Source: Cupriavidus sp. U2
GTDB taxonomy: Bacteria; Pseudomonadota; Gammaproteobacteria; Burkholderiales; Burkholderiaceae
Direction of reading: 5' to 3'
Assembly: GCF_009663685.2 (NCBI RefSeq)
Contig: NZ_RCOG02000011.1
Coordinates: 103,020 to 167,019, forward strand
DNA length: 64,000 nucleotides
A program made the position numbers and the translations under genes. This document shows, piece by piece, positions 53,907 through 62,943 of the stretch. Under the pieces are notes generated by a model. The model was not told where the DNA came from. It did no database searches and was given only the letters and a program-made list of their open reading frames with translations. Each line of letters opens with the position of its first letter. The stretch's first letter is position 1.

Positions 53907-55132
53907 GCCGAACAAAGCTGCTCCAGCACGCCAAGCCGCCGCCGCGACTCGGCCACATAAGGGTTGTGGGTGTCCCACGCATATCCGGCCAGGATCGACG
54001 AAATCATCCGGCGGATCTCGGGCGTGCCCTTGGGATGGAAGATCACCTTCTGGAAGCTGCCTTCGTACCATGCCTCGACGTATGTGCGGAAGCAGTCCAC
54101 GCCGGCCTTCAGCGGCCTGGCGTAATCGGCGTCCCAGTCCACCGTTTCGCCTGCAATCTGCCGCGCCACGCAGGCTGCGGCCAGGCTGGCCGACTTGAAA
54201 GCGATCGTCACCCCCGACGAGAACACCGGATCAAGGAACTCGCCGGCGTTGCCCAGCAGCGCGTAGCCGTTGCCCCACAGCGAACTGACGTTGGCCGAAT
54301 AGCCGACGATCTGGCGTGCCGGCGTATCCCAGTTGGCGTCCTTGAGCAGTGCGGCCAGGCCCGGCTCTTCCCCGACCAGCGTCCTGAGCTTCGCCATGTC
54401 GTCGCCCGCATAGCGGTCGAGGAACGACTTTTCCGCCACCACGCCCTGCGAGCACCGGCCGTTCGAGAACGGGATGGTCCAGTACCACACGTCCACGTGT
54501 TCGGGATGTACGCTGATCAGAATCTTGTTGCGGTCGAATGCGCCCACGGGCACGCGGTCTTCCACGTGCGTGAAGATGGCCGCGCGCACGGGGAAGTTCG
54601 ACGGCGACTCCAGCTTCAGCAGACGTGGCAGGATGCGCCCGAAGCCGGAGGCATCGAGCAGGAATTTCGGCGCCACCGTGTAGACGTCGCCGTCCGGATC
54701 GCGCACCGTCACCAGAGGCCGGGCGCCGCTCACGTCCACCGCTTCCACCACGTGCCGGAAGCGCACCTCGGCGCCTTGCTTCGCGGCTTCGCGGATCAGC
54801 ACGTTGTCGAAGTCGGCACGCTGCACCTGGTACGTGGTGCCCCAGCCCGGCGAGAACTTGTCGCGGAAGTCGAACGCCGTGTGCTGCCCCTTATGCGAGA
54901 AGGCAGCGCCGTTCTTGTACTGGAAGCCGGCTTCCACCACGGCCTGCAGCATGCCGGCCTCCTCGATGTACGCCATGCTCTGTGGCAGCAGGCTCTCGCC
55001 GATGGAGAAACGCGGGAAGGTCTCCTTTTCGATCACCAGCACGTCGATGCCGCGCCGGCGCAACAGGCCGGCCGCCACCGAACCCGCGGGGCCGGCGCCG
55101 ACGATCAGAACTTCTACCTGTTCCTTCTTCAT
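53903..55132 (-). CDS. FAD-dependent oxidoreductase of the flavin-halogenase family
   Basis: Flavoprotein of 409 residues: dinucleotide motif VGAGPAGSVAAGLL (11-24), FPRFSIGESLLP, QYKNGAAF with Lys73 at the place of the catalytic Lys of CmlS/PrnA-type halogenases, and WYWTIP (216-221), which satisfies the WxWxIP halogenase fingerprint. Relatives in aryl-polyene loci are often named tryptophan halogenase. Xanthomonadins, a related pigment class, are brominated. Halogenation of the aryl head, or another flavin oxidation, is therefore possible. ATG at 55132 preferred over an upstream TTG. Needs reduced FAD from an unlinked reductase. Confidence 0.8.
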   Translation of the reverse strand: MKKEQVEVLIVGAGPAGSVAAGLLRRRGIDVLVIEKETFPRFSIGESLLPQSMAYIEEAGMLQAVVEAGFQYKNGAAFSHKGQHTAFDFRDKFSPGWGTTYQVQRADFDNVLIREAAKQGAEVRFRHVVEAVDVSGARPLVTVRDPDGDVYTVAPKFLLDASGFGRILPRLLKLESPSNFPVRAAIFTHVEDRVPVGAFDRNKILISVHPEHVDVWYWTIPFSNGRCSQGVVAEKSFLDRYAGDDMAKLRTLVGEEPGLAALLKDANWDTPARQIVGYSANVSSLWGNGYALLGNAGEFLDPVFSSGVTIAFKSASLAAACVARQIAGETVDWDADYARPLKAGVDCFRTYVEAWYEGSFQKVIFHPKGTPEIRRMISSILAGYAWDTHNPYVAESRRRLGVLEQLCSA

Positions 55133-55147
55133 GTGAATCAACCCTGT

Positions 55148-57499
55148 TCAATGTTGTTGGATGGGCGGCGCGGCCGGACGAAACCATGGCGACAGCACCC
55201 AGACCGCGCCCACGCCCGAAAGCATGGTCATGCCGAACGCATGCAGCGCCGGCGTGGAAGACAAGGCCAGCAGGCCAAACGCCAGCAGCGTGCTGGCCGC
55301 GCCCAGGACGATGGCCGTCCATGACACCCCATCGCCGGGATGTTCGAGCAGGAAGATGCCGTAATCCACGCCCACTCCCAGCAGCAGCGCCAGTGCCAGC
55401 ACCGAGAACAGCTGCAGCGGCACCTGCAGCCAGCCCAGCACCGCCACGCTGAACGCCGCCGCCAGCAGCGTGGGCACCAGCGCGCGCCAGCCGTCGGCGC
55501 CATAGCGCCAGCCCAGCAGCAGCGCCACACCAGCGGCGCCCGCCAGCAGCAGCCAGGTCATGAGTACGCGATAGTGATGCAACAGGCCCGACAGATCGGC
55601 GATGCGGTCCACCCACTCGGCCCCGCTCACCGCATTCACCTCGTGCGCGATGCCCGCCATGGCGGCCGGTCGTTCCAGCCCGCGCAACAGCATCACGCTG
55701 GCATAGCCGCTGCCTTCCCGCCCGAGCCACAGGTGGCGCAGCGTACCCGACACCGGATGGGCCAGCCAGGCAGTCAGCGTCAGCACCTCATCCCCCTCGG
55801 ATGCCGGCGGCGGCGCAATCGTGCCACCTAGCGCATGCGCTACACGTTGACGCACCGCAAGCTCCTGGCGTTTGGCCAGCGCCGCATCGGCACGCTGGCG
55901 CGCCGCAGAGGGCACCCAGTCCGAAATCGACACGAAGCCGGCGAAGTCGCCACGGCCGATGGTATCGGCCAGCCGGGCCTTGACGGCTTCCTCGCGGGAC
56001 AACACTTCGTCTGGCGTGGCGCCGCGCACCAGCACGAACTGCGCCGGGCTCGGCGTGCCGAGCAGCCGGCCCGCCGTACGCTGGGCCTCCACCAGCGCCG
56101 ATGGCGAACTCTGCAACTGGCGCACGTCGTCCACGACACGTACCTGCCAGACGCCTGGCACGATGAAAACGGCCAGCCCGGCCAGCGCCAACCACGTGCG
56201 GGCATCGTTGCGCACGCGCGGCCAGCGCGCCAGGCTATCGGCCAGCCACGTGGAAAGCCGCGTCTGCCGCAAGTTGCCACGGTCCAGCAGCGGGAACCAG
56301 ACCACCACGGTAAGGAAGGCCGCCACCAGCCCCACTGCGGAAAACAGCGCCATTTGGCGCAGTCCGGGGAACGGCGCGATGCCCAGCGCCAGGTAGGCCA
56401 CCACGCTGGTCAACAACGCCAGCGCCATGCCAGGCAGCAGGAACCGCATGACCTTGGGCGGCGATGCCCCGGGCATGGCCTGGCGGGTCACGAAATAGTG
56501 GATGCCGAAATCCTCGGCCACGCCCACCAGGCTGGCGCCAAACACCAGCGTAACCAGATGCACGCGATCGAACACGATGGCCGTGGCCGAGATCGCCGCC
56601 GCCGTGCCGATCAGCAGGGACAGCCCCACCAGCACGATCGGGCGCAAGGACCGGAACGCGAGCCAGACCAGCAGCAGCACCGCCGCCAGCGAACCCCAGC
56701 CGATGACATTCATCTCCAGATTGGCCTGCGCGGCGGCAGCTTCTGCGTGCAGCGGAATACCAGCCGCTATCAGACGCACGCCGTCGTCCCCCTGACGCGC
56801 CGCAGCTTCAGCGGCCTTGATCAGGTCGCCGTACTCCGTATTGCCGCTGACGGAGAACGCCGGCTTGGTGATCCGGTACGACAGCAGCGCCCATTCCCGG
56901 CCGTCTCCCGACAGCGCTGCCATCCCGTCGCGCTCATGCACGCGCGTGACAGCCGCCCGCGACAGCCACCAGTCCTGCCACAGCCCCAGCGGATCGGCTG
57001 CCCAGTCGGTCAGGCGCGGGCCTGTGGAAAGCTGGTAGAGCCGCGTGAGCGCCTGGCGGGCCAGCGCGTCGGGATCGGCGCCCTGCAGCTGCCGGCGCTG
57101 CGCATCGGTCAGCAGCCGGTCGCGCCAGGGCCGGTAGAACGCCAGGGCCGCATCGAAATCGAAGGCCGCGATCGTGTCAACCGGCCTGAGCAGATCCGCC
57201 TGCCGCCCGGTGGCCGCACGGAATCGCTGCGCAGCGGCGCGGGTGCGCGTCCAGTCCGGACTGCCTACCAGTACTACCACTTCCTGCGCCACACCGTCAG
57301 CCAGCCGCCGCAGCACGCGGTCGGCCGTGGCCGTGCGCTCGCTGGTCGGCAACAGCGCCATGACGTCAGTATCCAGCCGCGACGCGCGCCAGAACTGGAA
57401 CTGGTGCGCGGCCAGCGCCACCACCAGCAACAGCCAGCCGATGGCCAGCCAGCGCCCCGTGCGGGTCAGTCCGCCACGCATCGCCACGCCGCCTGCCAT
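55148..57499 (-). CDS. MMPL/RND-family lipid exporter
   Basis: Exporter of 783 residues with about twelve TM segments in two halves, each preceded by a periplasmic domain, the MMPL layout. GWGSLAAVLLLVWLAFRSLRP and FGASLVGVAEDFGIHYFV, and in the second half LGVGVDYGIFLLEH, carry the Asp-Phe/Tyr-Gly proton-relay motif. It probably flips or extracts the finished aryl-polyene lipid for delivery to LolA-like and lipoprotein partners encoded on each side. The ATG 1 base after the LolA-like stop is chosen; a TTG three codons upstream is possible. Confidence 0.88.
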   Translation of the reverse strand: MAGGVAMRGGLTRTGRWLAIGWLLLVVALAAHQFQFWRASRLDTDVMALLPTSERTATADRVLRRLADGVAQEVVVLVGSPDWTRTRAAAQRFRAATGRQADLLRPVDTIAAFDFDAALAFYRPWRDRLLTDAQRRQLQGADPDALARQALTRLYQLSTGPRLTDWAADPLGLWQDWWLSRAAVTRVHERDGMAALSGDGREWALLSYRITKPAFSVSGNTEYGDLIKAAEAAARQGDDGVRLIAAGIPLHAEAAAAQANLEMNVIGWGSLAAVLLLVWLAFRSLRPIVLVGLSLLIGTAAAISATAIVFDRVHLVTLVFGASLVGVAEDFGIHYFVTRQAMPGASPPKVMRFLLPGMALALLTSVVAYLALGIAPFPGLRQMALFSAVGLVAAFLTVVVWFPLLDRGNLRQTRLSTWLADSLARWPRVRNDARTWLALAGLAVFIVPGVWQVRVVDDVRQLQSSPSALVEAQRTAGRLLGTPSPAQFVLVRGATPDEVLSREEAVKARLADTIGRGDFAGFVSISDWVPSAARQRADAALAKRQELAVRQRVAHALGGTIAPPPASEGDEVLTLTAWLAHPVSGTLRHLWLGREGSGYASVMLLRGLERPAAMAGIAHEVNAVSGAEWVDRIADLSGLLHHYRVLMTWLLLAGAAGVALLLGWRYGADGWRALVPTLLAAAFSVAVLGWLQVPLQLFSVLALALLLGVGVDYGIFLLEHPGDGVSWTAIVLGAASTLLAFGLLALSSTPALHAFGMTMLSGVGAVWVLSPWFRPAAPPIQQH

Positions 57500-57500
57500 G

Positions 57501-58133
57501 TCACTCAAAACGCTGCTCCTCGGCGCTGGTCAGCCCGGTTGCCGCCGAAGGGTCGATCATGCGGACCACGGTACTGTCGCCGCTGCCCTCTTCCAGCCGC
57601 ACATTGCGCACGAAGCGGTCACCGGCCAGTTCTATCCGCGTAAACACGCGCCGCATGCCGGCATCGGCCGGGGTCAGCGTCAGCGCCCAACCCGACTTGC
57701 CCACGAGCTTGCCGGTCACTTCGAAACGCGTCTGCAGGCTGCGCAGGTCGCCGCGCAGCACGGCGATCATCGATTCGCCCACCACCCGCATGGCCGGCTG
57801 GCTATCGGCCTGCATCTGCTGCTGCACCTTGCCGTCGGCGCCGCGCATCACCAGCCGGTCCGGCGTGACCAGCAGGCTTGACGGAAACGGCTCGCGCGTA
57901 CTCCACACCACGCCCCGGCCGCGCGCCAGCACGAAATCGCCGCGCGACACCAGCGGATTGCTGAAACCGGCCAGCCGGCGCGTCTGCTCGAACTGTCCGC
58001 GGATGACCGGCGCATCGGCCAGCCGCGCGGCCACGTCACCGAGAAGGTCCCCGGCATGGGCGGGCACGGCGCTGGCCAGCACCCCCGCGGCCAGCCCGCC
58101 GCCCAGCAGGTGCAAGACGTGCCGGCGCTTCAT
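57501..58133 (-). CDS. LolA-like periplasmic carrier
   Basis: Periplasmic protein of 210 residues with a signal (KRRHVLHLLGGGLAAGVLASAVPAHA) and an outer-membrane-lipoprotein-carrier fold: RGQFEQTRRLAGFSNPLVSRGDFVLARGRGVVW resembles LolA's GxFxQ and W motifs. In aryl-polyene loci this protein is thought to ferry the lipid across the periplasm. ATGA overlap with the thioesterase upstream and near-contact with the MMPL gene downstream. Confidence 0.85.
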   Translation of the reverse strand: MKRRHVLHLLGGGLAAGVLASAVPAHAGDLLGDVAARLADAPVIRGQFEQTRRLAGFSNPLVSRGDFVLARGRGVVWSTREPFPSSLLVTPDRLVMRGADGKVQQQMQADSQPAMRVVGESMIAVLRGDLRSLQTRFEVTGKLVGKSGWALTLTPADAGMRRVFTRIELAGDRFVRNVRLEEGSGDSTVVRMIDPSAATGLTSAEEQRFE

Positions 58134-58546
58134 GAGGCCACCCCCAGCTTCTGGAACAGCACGGGCGGGCACACGTAGAGCATCTCCTGTGTCTGCATGT
58201 CCACGGCTACCTGGATCGAGTAACCCTTGGTCAGGCGCTGGCCGGACGCGGCGTCGCGAAGCTCGTACTCGATCTTGAGCCGGTTCTCCCATTCGACGAT
58301 CGTCGCGTGCACCTCCACGGCCTGGCCATAGACCAGCGGACGGATGTACTTGACGCGCAGGTCCACCACGGGCCAGGCATACCCCGAATCGCGCATCTGC
58401 GGATAGTCGTAGTCGATCTCGCGCAGCAGCGCGCAACGCGCCAGCTCGAAATAGCGGATGTAGTTGCCGTGCCAGACCACGTTCATCGGATCGAGGTCGT
58501 GGAACGCGGGCGTCAGCGTAATGAAGTGATGGATGACCTTGGACAT
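58130..58546 (-). CDS. 4HBT-type acyl thioesterase
   Basis: Hotdog thioesterase of 138 residues. AFHDLDPMNVVWHGNYIRYFELARCALL is the 4-hydroxybenzoyl-CoA thioesterase/YbgC signature with the active-site Asp. It could release the finished chain from ACP or edit stalled chains. Start MSKVIHHF is preceded by a weak ribosome-binding site; the acyltransferase stop lies 32 bases upstream. Confidence 0.88.
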   Translation of the reverse strand: MSKVIHHFITLTPAFHDLDPMNVVWHGNYIRYFELARCALLREIDYDYPQMRDSGYAWPVVDLRVKYIRPLVYGQAVEVHATIVEWENRLKIEYELRDAASGQRLTKGYSIQVAVDMQTQEMLYVCPPVLFQKLGVAS

Positions 58547-58577
58547 GGCGATGCCAGTTGGCCGGAACGCACGGGCC

Positions 58578-59576
58578 TCAGGCCCGCGGCATACCTTGAC
58601 GCCCCGTCTGCACGGGATCGTCGGCCCAGAAATCGTAGAAATTGAACCAGTCGTACGGCGACTGTGCCACCAGCGCCTGAAGCCACGCCGCATAGGACGT
58701 GGCCAGCGCGGTCAGTGCTGCGTCGCGGTTGGCCCGGGGCAGCACCACGGCGTGCGACAGTTCGGTGAAGCGCAACAGGTGGCCGTCTCCGTGCCGCACG
58801 CACCCCATCGCGTACAACGGACAGCGCATCAGCGCCGCCAGCACGTAGGGGCCGACCGGAAAGCGCGCGGGGGCCCCCATGAACGGCACACGCACGGCCC
58901 GGCCACCGTGCGCCGGCGCGCGGTCGCCGGCAATGGCCACAAATTCCCCGGCCTGCACCTTGGCGGTCAGATCGAGCGCCGTGGCCGGCGAGATATCGTC
59001 CACCTGATACAACTGAACGCCAGATTTCGGATCGATGCGCGACAGGATGCGGTTGAAGCGTTCGGCGTGGCGGGTATGCACCAGCACGGTCAGGCGCATG
59101 CCGTCGCGCTGGTTGGCCAGCACCCGGCACAGCTCCAGGCAGCCCATATGGGCAGTCATGATGATGCCGCCCTGTCCGCGTGCGATCTGTTCGACCAGCA
59201 CCTCGTTGCCTTCCCGGGTGACGTTGCCAAAGCGATAGCGGCCGCCGATAGCCAGCAGCTTGTCGAGCAGCGTATCCGCGAAAGAGAACAGGTGCCGCAG
59301 CGTGTGACGCCAGCCGGGTACGGTTCCGACGGTGCCGGCCGTCTGCTGCACGCGCGTCAGGAAATCGAGCGACGAACGCCGGGCCAGCGGATGCGTGGCC
59401 CAGTAGTAGGTCACCACAGGATAGGCAGCAAGGCGGAACAGCGTCCGGCCGAAGATCCGGTACAGGAAGTACAGGCACCAGACGCCCCACATGCATGTGA
59501 CTTCGCCGATGGTGCTCCAGTGCCTGGAGCGGCCCGCCTGCAGCGCGGCGCCGGAGTTCGGGGCCGGGGGCATCAT
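58578..59576 (-). CDS. LpxL/HtrB-family acyltransferase
   Basis: Inner-membrane acyltransferase of 332 residues. TAHMGCLELCRVL has the HxxxxE catalytic motif (LpxL-like His-x4-Glu), and GDRAPAHGGRAVRVPFMGAPARFP the acyl-acceptor pocket. One N-terminal membrane anchor is visible (GVWCLYFLYRIFGRTLFRLAAYPVV). It would attach an acyl or aryl-polyene chain to a sugar or phospholipid acceptor. Start in ATGATG overlapping the glycosyltransferase stop; in some related loci the two activities are one polypeptide. Confidence 0.87.
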   Translation of the reverse strand: MMPPAPNSGAALQAGRSRHWSTIGEVTCMWGVWCLYFLYRIFGRTLFRLAAYPVVTYYWATHPLARRSSLDFLTRVQQTAGTVGTVPGWRHTLRHLFSFADTLLDKLLAIGGRYRFGNVTREGNEVLVEQIARGQGGIIMTAHMGCLELCRVLANQRDGMRLTVLVHTRHAERFNRILSRIDPKSGVQLYQVDDISPATALDLTAKVQAGEFVAIAGDRAPAHGGRAVRVPFMGAPARFPVGPYVLAALMRCPLYAMGCVRHGDGHLLRFTELSHAVVLPRANRDAALTALATSYAAWLQALVAQSPYDWFNFYDFWADDPVQTGRQGMPRA

Positions 59577-60322
59577 GCCGCCACCTTGCGCCACAGAAGG
59601 CGCGGCATGCGCCATACCATCCCGAAGAACAGGCGCGTATGCATGCGCGAGATCAGGACGTTGTCGCGCCACGCCTGGAAGTGCGAAACGCCGTCGGACG
59701 GATAGGTCACGCGCGTGGGCACGTTCAACATCCGCACGCCCCGCCACACCAGGTGCACCAGCACCTCGGTGTCGAACTCCATCCGCCGGCCCAGCCGCAC
59801 GTCGCGCATCAGATCGATGACCGGCGCCAGCGGATAGACCCGCAGCCCGCACATCGAATCGCGGATGTCGAACGACAGGGTGTTGATCCAGACCCAGATG
59901 TGGGTCAGGTAGCGCGCATACAGCCGGTGCCGTGGCACAGACTCGTCGTACACCGGATGCCCGCAGACCATCGCCTCCGGGTTGGCCCTGGCCAGCGCCA
60001 CGAACTGCGGAATGCAGTCGGCATCGTGCTGGCCGTCGGCATCGATCTGCAGCGCATGCGTATAGCCAAGCTCGGCCGCCACCGAGAATCCGGCCATGAT
60101 CGCCCCGCCCTTGCCCTGGTTCTGCGGCAATCGCACCAGACGGACACGCTCGGAGTGGGCCGCGGCCAGTGCGCGCAAGACCTGCTCGCAAGGCGGACTG
60201 CTGCCATCGTCAACCAGCAGGCACGGCAGCGGATGCTTCAGGATGGCATCCACCATGGCGCCTATCGCACCTTCATGGTCGTAGACGGGCACCAGCACGA
60301 CGGGGCGGAATTCGGCGGTCAT
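59573..60322 (-). CDS. Family 2 glycosyltransferase (dolichol-phosphate-mannose-synthase-like)
   Basis: GT-A glycosyltransferase of 249 residues. VLVPVYDHEGAI, LLVDDGSS, QNQGKGGAIMAGF and the metal-binding DADGQHD are diagnostic. It lacks C-terminal membrane segments. In the cluster it would glycosylate the lipid anchor of the pigment. Its ATG overlaps the ligase stop (ATGA) and its stop overlaps the acyltransferase start. Confidence 0.9.
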   Translation of the reverse strand: MTAEFRPVVLVPVYDHEGAIGAMVDAILKHPLPCLLVDDGSSPPCEQVLRALAAAHSERVRLVRLPQNQGKGGAIMAGFSVAAELGYTHALQIDADGQHDADCIPQFVALARANPEAMVCGHPVYDESVPRHRLYARYLTHIWVWINTLSFDIRDSMCGLRVYPLAPVIDLMRDVRLGRRMEFDTEVLVHLVWRGVRMLNVPTRVTYPSDGVSHFQAWRDNVLISRMHTRLFFGMVWRMPRLLWRKVAA

Positions 60323-62079
60323 CTGGCCTCGGGGTGAAAAACGATCTTGCCGCTGGCGTGCGGGCCGGCTGCGGAGCTGAAACGGAAGCCAAGCGCATGG
60401 GCCTCGGGCTGCCAGGTCAGCGCAAGCTGCACCACGCTATTGGGCTGGATCACGGACTGGAACTTGAGCGTATCGAGCCGCGCAAAACGCTGGCGGGACG
60501 GCACGGCCAGCTTCAGCGGCGCCAGCGCCATCACCCAGTCCACCTGTGCGACGCCGGGCACGATGGGAGCGCCCGGAAAATGTCCGTCAAACACCGCCAG
60601 ATCCTCCGCCACGTCGAGTTCAGCCGTAGCTGACGCCTCGTCCGCCGTCAGCCAGCGGACCGCCGGCAATGTGCGGCGGAACAGGTCACGCAGCATCACC
60701 TCGGTGGTCTTGCCTTGCGCATTGCAGGGCAGTGCCGGCGGGAACGCCCAGCGGCGCGGCAGCGCAACGGGGTCGACGGCCTCGGCCAGATGGCGGCGCA
60801 ACGCCGCGCCCATGGCGCCTCGCCCTGCCGCGGCCAGCCGCGCTGCGCCTCCGTCGTTCAGCACCACGGCGGCAGCCACGCGCATGCCGACGTCGAGTTC
60901 GATCGGCACCACGCGCGCCTCGCGCACCCACGGCGATGCAGCCAGGCATTGCTCGATCTGCGTGAGCGAGATGCGCTTCTCCTCGATCTTGACGATACGG
61001 TCGGCCCGGCCAGCCAGAACGAAGCTGTCGTCCCCCGCGGCAAGCGCGCGGTCGGCGCAGACATGCCAGCCATCGTCGGCAAGGTGGGGCGAGCGCACGG
61101 CCAGATAACCGTCCTGCAACTGCCAGGCGATGCCCGGCAGCGCAGTCCAGCGGTCGGCATGTACGGCGCGCTGGCGCCAGGCGATGCCCCCGGTCTCGGA
61201 ACTGCCGAAGACCTCCACCGGCGACTGCCCCATATGGCGCAGTGCGCCCACAGCGGCTTCTGGCGGCAAGGGCCCGCCCGACGAGAACACAGCGCGCAGC
61301 GCAGCGCGCACGACCGGCCAGTCGAGCCCAGCCGGCATGCGCTTGAGGTGCGCCGGGCTGCTGACCAGGATGGCCGCGCTGGCATCGGCCCGACAGGCCG
61401 CAACCAGTTCCTCGTGAAATTGCAGACGGCCCGCAGGCATCGGACGGGCCGCGGCCAGCGGCCACAGCACCGTAAACAACAACCCGTAAATGTGTTGGTG
61501 CGATACCGTGCAGAGGACGCGCACATCAGCGCCGAAGCGGCCGGCGAAGGCTTGCTGCAGCGTGTGGACCTCGGCGTCGAGTTGCGCCAGCCGCTTGTGA
61601 ATGGCGCTGGGCACGCCGGTGGAACCGGACGTGAACAACGTCACGAACGTGTCGTACGTGGCCAGCACCGGCCACCCAGCGCCATCCACCCCGCCCTCCT
61701 CGTCGGCAGGCGCAGTGCCGGCATCCGGCAGGATGGCGCCGGGCAGCTGCCCGGCCCAGCCGTCGGTCTGCCCACGCAGGGCCGCCAGGGTTTCGGGCCG
61801 GGCGTCTCCCGGCAGCACCACGTGCTTGCCCGCATGCCAGGCGCCGAACAATGCCGCCGCGAATTCCGCCGTGTCGTGCTCGAAGTAGATTGCCCAGCGC
61901 CGGCCCGGGGCATTGGCCAGGGTGCGGCGCCACATGGCGGCGCGCGCCACGAAATGCCGCGCGTCCACACACGTGCCGTCGCCGCACGCCACCAACGGCG
62001 GGCTGCTCCGCGACGCCTTCGCCGCCAGCGCCGCCATGACCCCGCCCACGCCGGTCCATGCCGGCAATGCTTCACCCAT
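60319..62079 (-). CDS. Acyl/aryl-ACP ligase fused to a FabA/FabZ-type dehydratase
   Basis: Two-domain protein of 586 residues. Residues 1-450 are an ANL adenylating enzyme: P-loop TLFTSGSTGVPSAIHK, VFGSSETGGIAW, AGRADRIVKIEEKRIS, and the late NAQGKTTE with catalytic Lys. Residues 465-586 are a hotdog dehydratase with GHFPGAPIVPGVAQVDW (His500 and the PG-xPxxPG motif). These correspond to ApeH and ApeI, which are separate genes in E. coli. It should activate the aromatic starter acid onto ACP and dehydrate intermediates. It overlaps the membrane-protein gene by 8 bases. Confidence 0.88.
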   Translation of the reverse strand: MGEALPAWTGVGGVMAALAAKASRSSPPLVACGDGTCVDARHFVARAAMWRRTLANAPGRRWAIYFEHDTAEFAAALFGAWHAGKHVVLPGDARPETLAALRGQTDGWAGQLPGAILPDAGTAPADEEGGVDGAGWPVLATYDTFVTLFTSGSTGVPSAIHKRLAQLDAEVHTLQQAFAGRFGADVRVLCTVSHQHIYGLLFTVLWPLAAARPMPAGRLQFHEELVAACRADASAAILVSSPAHLKRMPAGLDWPVVRAALRAVFSSGGPLPPEAAVGALRHMGQSPVEVFGSSETGGIAWRQRAVHADRWTALPGIAWQLQDGYLAVRSPHLADDGWHVCADRALAAGDDSFVLAGRADRIVKIEEKRISLTQIEQCLAASPWVREARVVPIELDVGMRVAAAVVLNDGGAARLAAAGRGAMGAALRRHLAEAVDPVALPRRWAFPPALPCNAQGKTTEVMLRDLFRRTLPAVRWLTADEASATAELDVAEDLAVFDGHFPGAPIVPGVAQVDWVMALAPLKLAVPSRQRFARLDTLKFQSVIQPNSVVQLALTWQPEAHALGFRFSSAAGPHASGKIVFHPEAR

Positions 62080-62629
62080 GACGATTCTCCGCGCTGCGCG
62101 CCATGACGCGCTGGCGCAACAGCCATTCCCCGGCAAACATCGCACCGATCAGGCCGTAGGCAATGGCGCCGTTGTAGAGTGCCCAGATGCGGTCGCTGGC
62201 CGCGAAGGCCGTGATCGCCGCGATCGTGCCGTTGCACACAAAGAACAGGCACCAGGCCTGCGTAACGCGGCGCGTATAGGCCACGCCGCTCGGGGGCAGT
62301 TCGGGCTCACGCAGACGGGCCAGACGCTCCACCAGTGACGGCGGATGCCTGAGCGTCCAGCCGAACACACCAAGCATCGCCACGTTGACCAGCACCGGAT
62401 AGAGCTTCAGCGGCAACGCATGCCCGGACACCATGACGACAAGTGCCAGCCCGGCCGCCAGCAGCGCCATGGCACGCCATCCGGCACGCCGGCTCGTGCC
62501 GGCACGCAGCACCGCGAGCGCCACCAGCGCCAGCGCCATCACGCGCGGCGAGAAATGCTGCAGCCCCAGGTAGATGACCACCGGATAGGACAGCGTGAGA
62601 AGCCCCAGCCCCCACTTTCGCCAGGCCAT
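62072..62629 (-). CDS. COG4648-type multi-pass membrane protein
   Basis: Integral membrane protein of 185 residues with about five TM segments (LGLLTLSYPVVIYLG, VMALALVALAVL, LLAAGLALVVMVSG, VLVNVAMLGVFGW, AWCLFFVCNGTIAAITAFAA). The family is found almost only beside ACP and ligase genes in aryl-polyene or similar loci; its task is unknown, perhaps scaffolding the synthase at the membrane. It lies 7 bases after the ACP stop. Confidence 0.8.
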   Translation of the reverse strand: MAWRKWGLGLLTLSYPVVIYLGLQHFSPRVMALALVALAVLRAGTSRRAGWRAMALLAAGLALVVMVSGHALPLKLYPVLVNVAMLGVFGWTLRHPPSLVERLARLREPELPPSGVAYTRRVTQAWCLFFVCNGTIAAITAFAASDRIWALYNGAIAYGLIGAMFAGEWLLRQRVMARSAENRHG

Positions 62630-62636
62630 GGGCGGA

Positions 62637-62894
62637 TCAGGCGGTGGCCGGGGAATCGATCAGCAATGCCAGCGCCTGTACCACGTCCTGCACGGTGCGC
62701 ACGGACTTGAACTGCTCGGGCTTGAGCGGCTTGTTCAGCATCGGCTTGAGCTTCACCAGCAGGTCCACGGCGTCGATGCTGTCGATGTCCAGATCGTCGT
62801 GCAGCCGCGCCTCGGGCGTGATGCGGGCCGGATCGATCTCGAAGGTTTCCTCGAGCACCGCGGCCACGCGCGCAAAGATTTCGTCGTGAGTCAT
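62637..62894 (-). CDS. Acyl carrier protein (1)
   Basis: Carrier protein of 85 residues. DLDIDSIDAVDLLVKL has the Ser that receives phosphopantetheine. It is acidic with the four-helix pattern of ACPs. It is the partner for the adjacent ligase and ketosynthases. Start at MTHDEIFARV; an in-frame start 7 codons upstream lacks support. Confidence 0.9.
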   Translation of the reverse strand: MTHDEIFARVAAVLEETFEIDPARITPEARLHDDLDIDSIDAVDLLVKLKPMLNKPLKPEQFKSVRTVQDVVQALALLIDSPATA

Positions 62895-62943
62895 GTCGGG
62901 TTCCGTGTGATGCAATCTCTTGCCATATCTCTAACGGCGCGGG

